A DNA stretch of 6,916 nt from Nanobdellati archaeon (GTDB lineage Archaea; Aenigmatarchaeota; Aenigmatarchaeia; PWEA01): assembly GCA_022257805.1 (NCBI GenBank), contig JAKOPB010000026.1, positions 1 to 6,916 on the forward strand, read 5' to 3'. The translations under genes and the position numbers were made by a program. Each line of letters opens with the position of its first letter. Position 1 is the first letter of the stretch. The notes beneath the pieces were generated by a model that was not told where the DNA came from, searched no databases, and was given only the letters and a program-made list of their open reading frames with translations. Shown here one piece after another: positions 5,758-6,916 of the stretch.

Positions 5758-6229
5758 CCTTCCCCTCCTCCTTTAACTTTTCTATAAATTTTTGAAAGAG
5801 TTCGTCGAACAGACGTACCTCTTTGTAGTATCTTTCAACTATTTCTTTCTCACAGTTTCTTTCATCATCAGCTTCTTTGTACCTTTCGATGATTTCGGGT
5901 ACCCGATCTTCTATCATACCTATAATTTTGTTGTACATCTCCGATACGTTTTCGGTCAGGCTCTTTATCAGGCTTTTTTCCATGTAGAAGTATATCTTCT
6001 TGGAGCCAGGTTTCTTTCTTTTCTCCACGAAGCCCGTGTCCACCAGCCTTTTCATCTTGTTCGATACGGCAGAGAGACTGTACCCGGTCCTATCCGCGAG
6101 CTCGTTCAGTGATACTTCCTCCGGATCTGTGAAGAGCTCTGCAACAAGCTTCGAGGAAAGGTTGTCCAGGCCCTTGACCTTCTGTATGTCCTCCACAAGC
6201 TCCTTCATCTCCTCTCTTGGATCGTCCAT
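5750..6229 (-). CDS. GbsR/MarR-like winged-helix transcriptional regulator
   Basis: A 159-residue DNA-binding protein. After an N-terminal helix region, residues ~38-66 form the helix-turn-helix (SLNELADRTGYSLSAVSNKM, then KRLVDTGFVEK), and ~68-83 the wing (EKRKKPGSKKIYFYME). Residues ~87-156 are helical and highly charged, likely a dimerising coiled coil. This arrangement, with HTH then a KPGSRK-type wing then a long helical tail, matches the GbsR/MarR group (COG1510), members of which sit beside transporter operons in many archaea. It is the first gene of the operon, and a palindrome lies between its TATA box and start, so negative autoregulation of the whole operon is the likely mode (inference). 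ATG 6229 has GGTG (6238-6235) 5 nt upstream. No obvious ligand pocket or metal site is visible; there is one Cys (126). Confidence 0.88.
   Translation of the reverse strand: MDDPREEMKELVEDIQKVKGLDNLSSKLVAELFTDPEEVSLNELADRTGYSLSAVSNKMKRLVDTGFVEKRKKPGSKKIYFYMEKSLIKSLTENVSEMYNKIIGMIEDRVPEIIERYKEADDERNCEKEIVERYYKEVRLFDELFQKFIEKLKEEGKDV
5762..5771 (-). promoter_or_regulatory. Strong Shine-Dalgarno for the ABC ATPase inside the regulator gene
   Basis: GGAGGAGGGG on the minus strand, within the last codons of the regulator gene. GGAGG ends 9 nt before ATG 5757. It is the strongest ribosome binding site in the operon, so the ATPase may be translated more than its neighbours even though its start overlaps the upstream gene. 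Confidence 0.7.
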
Positions 6230-6246
6230 AGATACACCATTTATTA

Positions 6247-6267
6247 ATTTCAGTATTTTATTGAAAT
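6247..6267. promoter_or_regulatory. Palindromic candidate operator in the ABC-operon promoter
   Basis: The 21-bp inverted repeat ATTTCA-N9-TGAAAT is centred at 6257; eight of ten base pairs are symmetrical when the inner TA/TA is counted. It lies between the TATA box (6271-6282) and the start codon and would span the predicted transcription start (~6250). That position and size suit a dimeric MarR-type repressor. The sequence is AT-rich, so chance symmetry is possible. Confidence 0.45.
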
Positions 6268-6270
6268 AGT

Positions 6271-6288
6271 AAATATTTAAAAGCTTCG
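6271..6288 (-). promoter_or_regulatory. Archaeal BRE/TATA promoter of the ABC operon
   Basis: On the minus strand CGAAGC (BRE-like) is followed by TTTTAAATATTT (6282-6271). Counting about 25 nt from the box puts transcription start near 6250, giving a leader of about 20 nt that carries the GGTG ribosome binding site of the regulator gene. No other convincing promoter was seen between the five operon genes, so this one probably drives all of them. Confidence 0.6.
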
Positions 6289-6294
6289 TACCCC

Positions 6295-6304
6295 AAAAAG
6301 GAAA
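6295..6304 (-). terminator. Possible oligo-T terminator after the PiT gene
   Basis: On the minus strand TTTCCTTTTT (6304-6295) lies 17 nt after the PiT stop codon and just before the next promoter. Archaeal RNA polymerase can stop at U-rich tracts without a hairpin. The run is short and interrupted, so this is a weak call. Confidence 0.3.
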
Positions 6305-6321
6305 TCTTTTCTTGCTGTTCT

Positions 6322-6915
6322 TTATATCCCCAGCATCTGTACAGCCTCAGAGAGAGCGTAGGTACCTCCTATGGCTATTAAAAACGCGGATACCCAGGCA
6401 GCCGAGGTGAACGCTACCTTTTTCTTTCCTATGGTTGAACCACCTACCACGAGACCGCTTCCTATAGTCGCAGCAATTATGGCCTGGTTGAAGGATATCG
6501 GGACACCCAGATAAATCCCTACCTGTGCGAGTATGGCGGCCGTTCCGAGGGCTGCTGCCGATCTCCTTGGTCCTATGCTCGAGTACTCAAAGGAGACGGC
6601 GTCTATGATCACAGGAGAAAGGAGCCATGCACCTACCAGTATAGCAAGCCCACCTATCACCAGAAGTAAGATCATCGGATAGTTGAACGTTTGGAGGGGG
6701 CCTACTGCAAGTCCAACGGAGTTTGCACCGGCGTTGTACGCCACGAAGATACCCATGGCCAGAGTCAGATATCTAATCTGTTTTTTTGTACCATCCTTTG
6801 ACAGAAAGTATCTAAGTAATTCAGAGAGTGCGTATCCTATACCCAGGGCCAGAAAAGGAATCATCAGCCAGTATACACCTATCAGCTGTATCGATGACCA
6901 TTGGATCGCGTTGCC
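6322..6915 (-). CDS. PiT-family inorganic anion (phosphate-type) permease, C-terminal part (5' end outside window)
   Basis: The frame stays open to the right edge (about 17 further codons beyond ATG 6864, reading GNAIQWSSIQLIGVYW), so the N-terminal half is missing. The visible ~198 residues contain about five membrane segments. YNAGANSVGLAVGPL matches the second PiT repeat, where the family usually has GANDVANAIGPL. It is followed by the cytoplasmic SSIGPRRSAAALGTA and GVPISFNQAIIAATIG, equivalent to the SRGFxAELxAA and PVSTTHxxVGAxxG motifs of PiT proteins. Such permeases move phosphate (some relatives sulfate) with Na+ or H+. The motif Asp is Ser here and the TTH is FNQ, so the exact substrate is open. 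The next gene has its own promoter, so this gene is probably not part of the ABC operon. Confidence 0.85.
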   Translation of the reverse strand, partial: GNAIQWSSIQLIGVYWLMIPFLALGIGYALSELLRYFLSKDGTKKQIRYLTLAMGIFVAYNAGANSVGLAVGPLQTFNYPMILLLVIGGLAILVGAWLLSPVIIDAVSFEYSSIGPRRSAAALGTAAILAQVGIYLGVPISFNQAIIAATIGSGLVVGGSTIGKKKVAFTSAAWVSAFLIAIGGTYALSEAVQMLGI

Positions 6916-6916
6916 A

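Overview
This window reads as chromosomal DNA of an archaeon, probably a euryarchaeote. The evidence is a pair of TATA-box promoters with purine-rich BRE-like flanks, one of them placed for leaderless transcription; Shine-Dalgarno sequences of the archaeal GGTG/GGAGG type; frequent AGA/AGG and ATA codons; and a gene set (GbsR/MarR-like regulator, LolD-type ATPase, COG1361 surface-domain protein, MacB-like permeases, archaeal PiT permease, CcdA-like membrane protein) that is typical of archaea. The extracellular parts of several proteins are strongly acidic, which fits a salt-loving lineage (MSBL1 or another uncultured brine group would fit), but the taxon is a guess from style, not an identification.

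Layout. Positions 2-571 (+) hold the C-terminal part of a CcdA/DsbD-like membrane protein that runs off the left edge. After a short promoter region (572-609), 610-1338 (+) encodes a membrane-anchored, very acidic protein that resembles a periplasmic-type solute-binding domain. Its 3' end overlaps by 9 bp the 3' end of a five-gene operon on the minus strand. Read in its own direction, from 6229 down to 1330, the operon is: GbsR/MarR-like regulator, LolD/MacB-type ABC ATPase, signal-peptide-bearing COG1361 protein with a C-terminal membrane anchor, and two tandem MacB/FtsX-type permeases. All junctions are tight: an 8-bp overlap, a 4-bp ATGA overlap, and gaps of 10 and 12 bp. One promoter with a palindromic candidate operator lies upstream of the regulator (about 6247-6282). 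At the right edge (6322-6915, minus) is the C-terminal part of a PiT-family permease.

How it fits together. The operon looks like a complete, self-regulated archaeal type VII (MacB/LolCDE-like) ABC machine: one ATPase, two non-identical permeases that could form a heterodimer, and a surface-exposed beta-rich COG1361 protein in the place where bacterial systems have MacA or another periplasmic partner. The substrate is not visible from sequence.

The most notable DNA-level signal is a mosaic relationship between the two permease genes. They share tracts of 134 bp and 76 bp that are 100% identical, including synonymous sites, inside otherwise clearly diverged genes. The tracts encode the predicted ATPase-contact (coupling) region and the N-terminal helix/TM1, which suggests recent gene conversion or a patchwork duplication. 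No RNA genes, CRISPR arrays, insertion sequences or integrase sites were seen.
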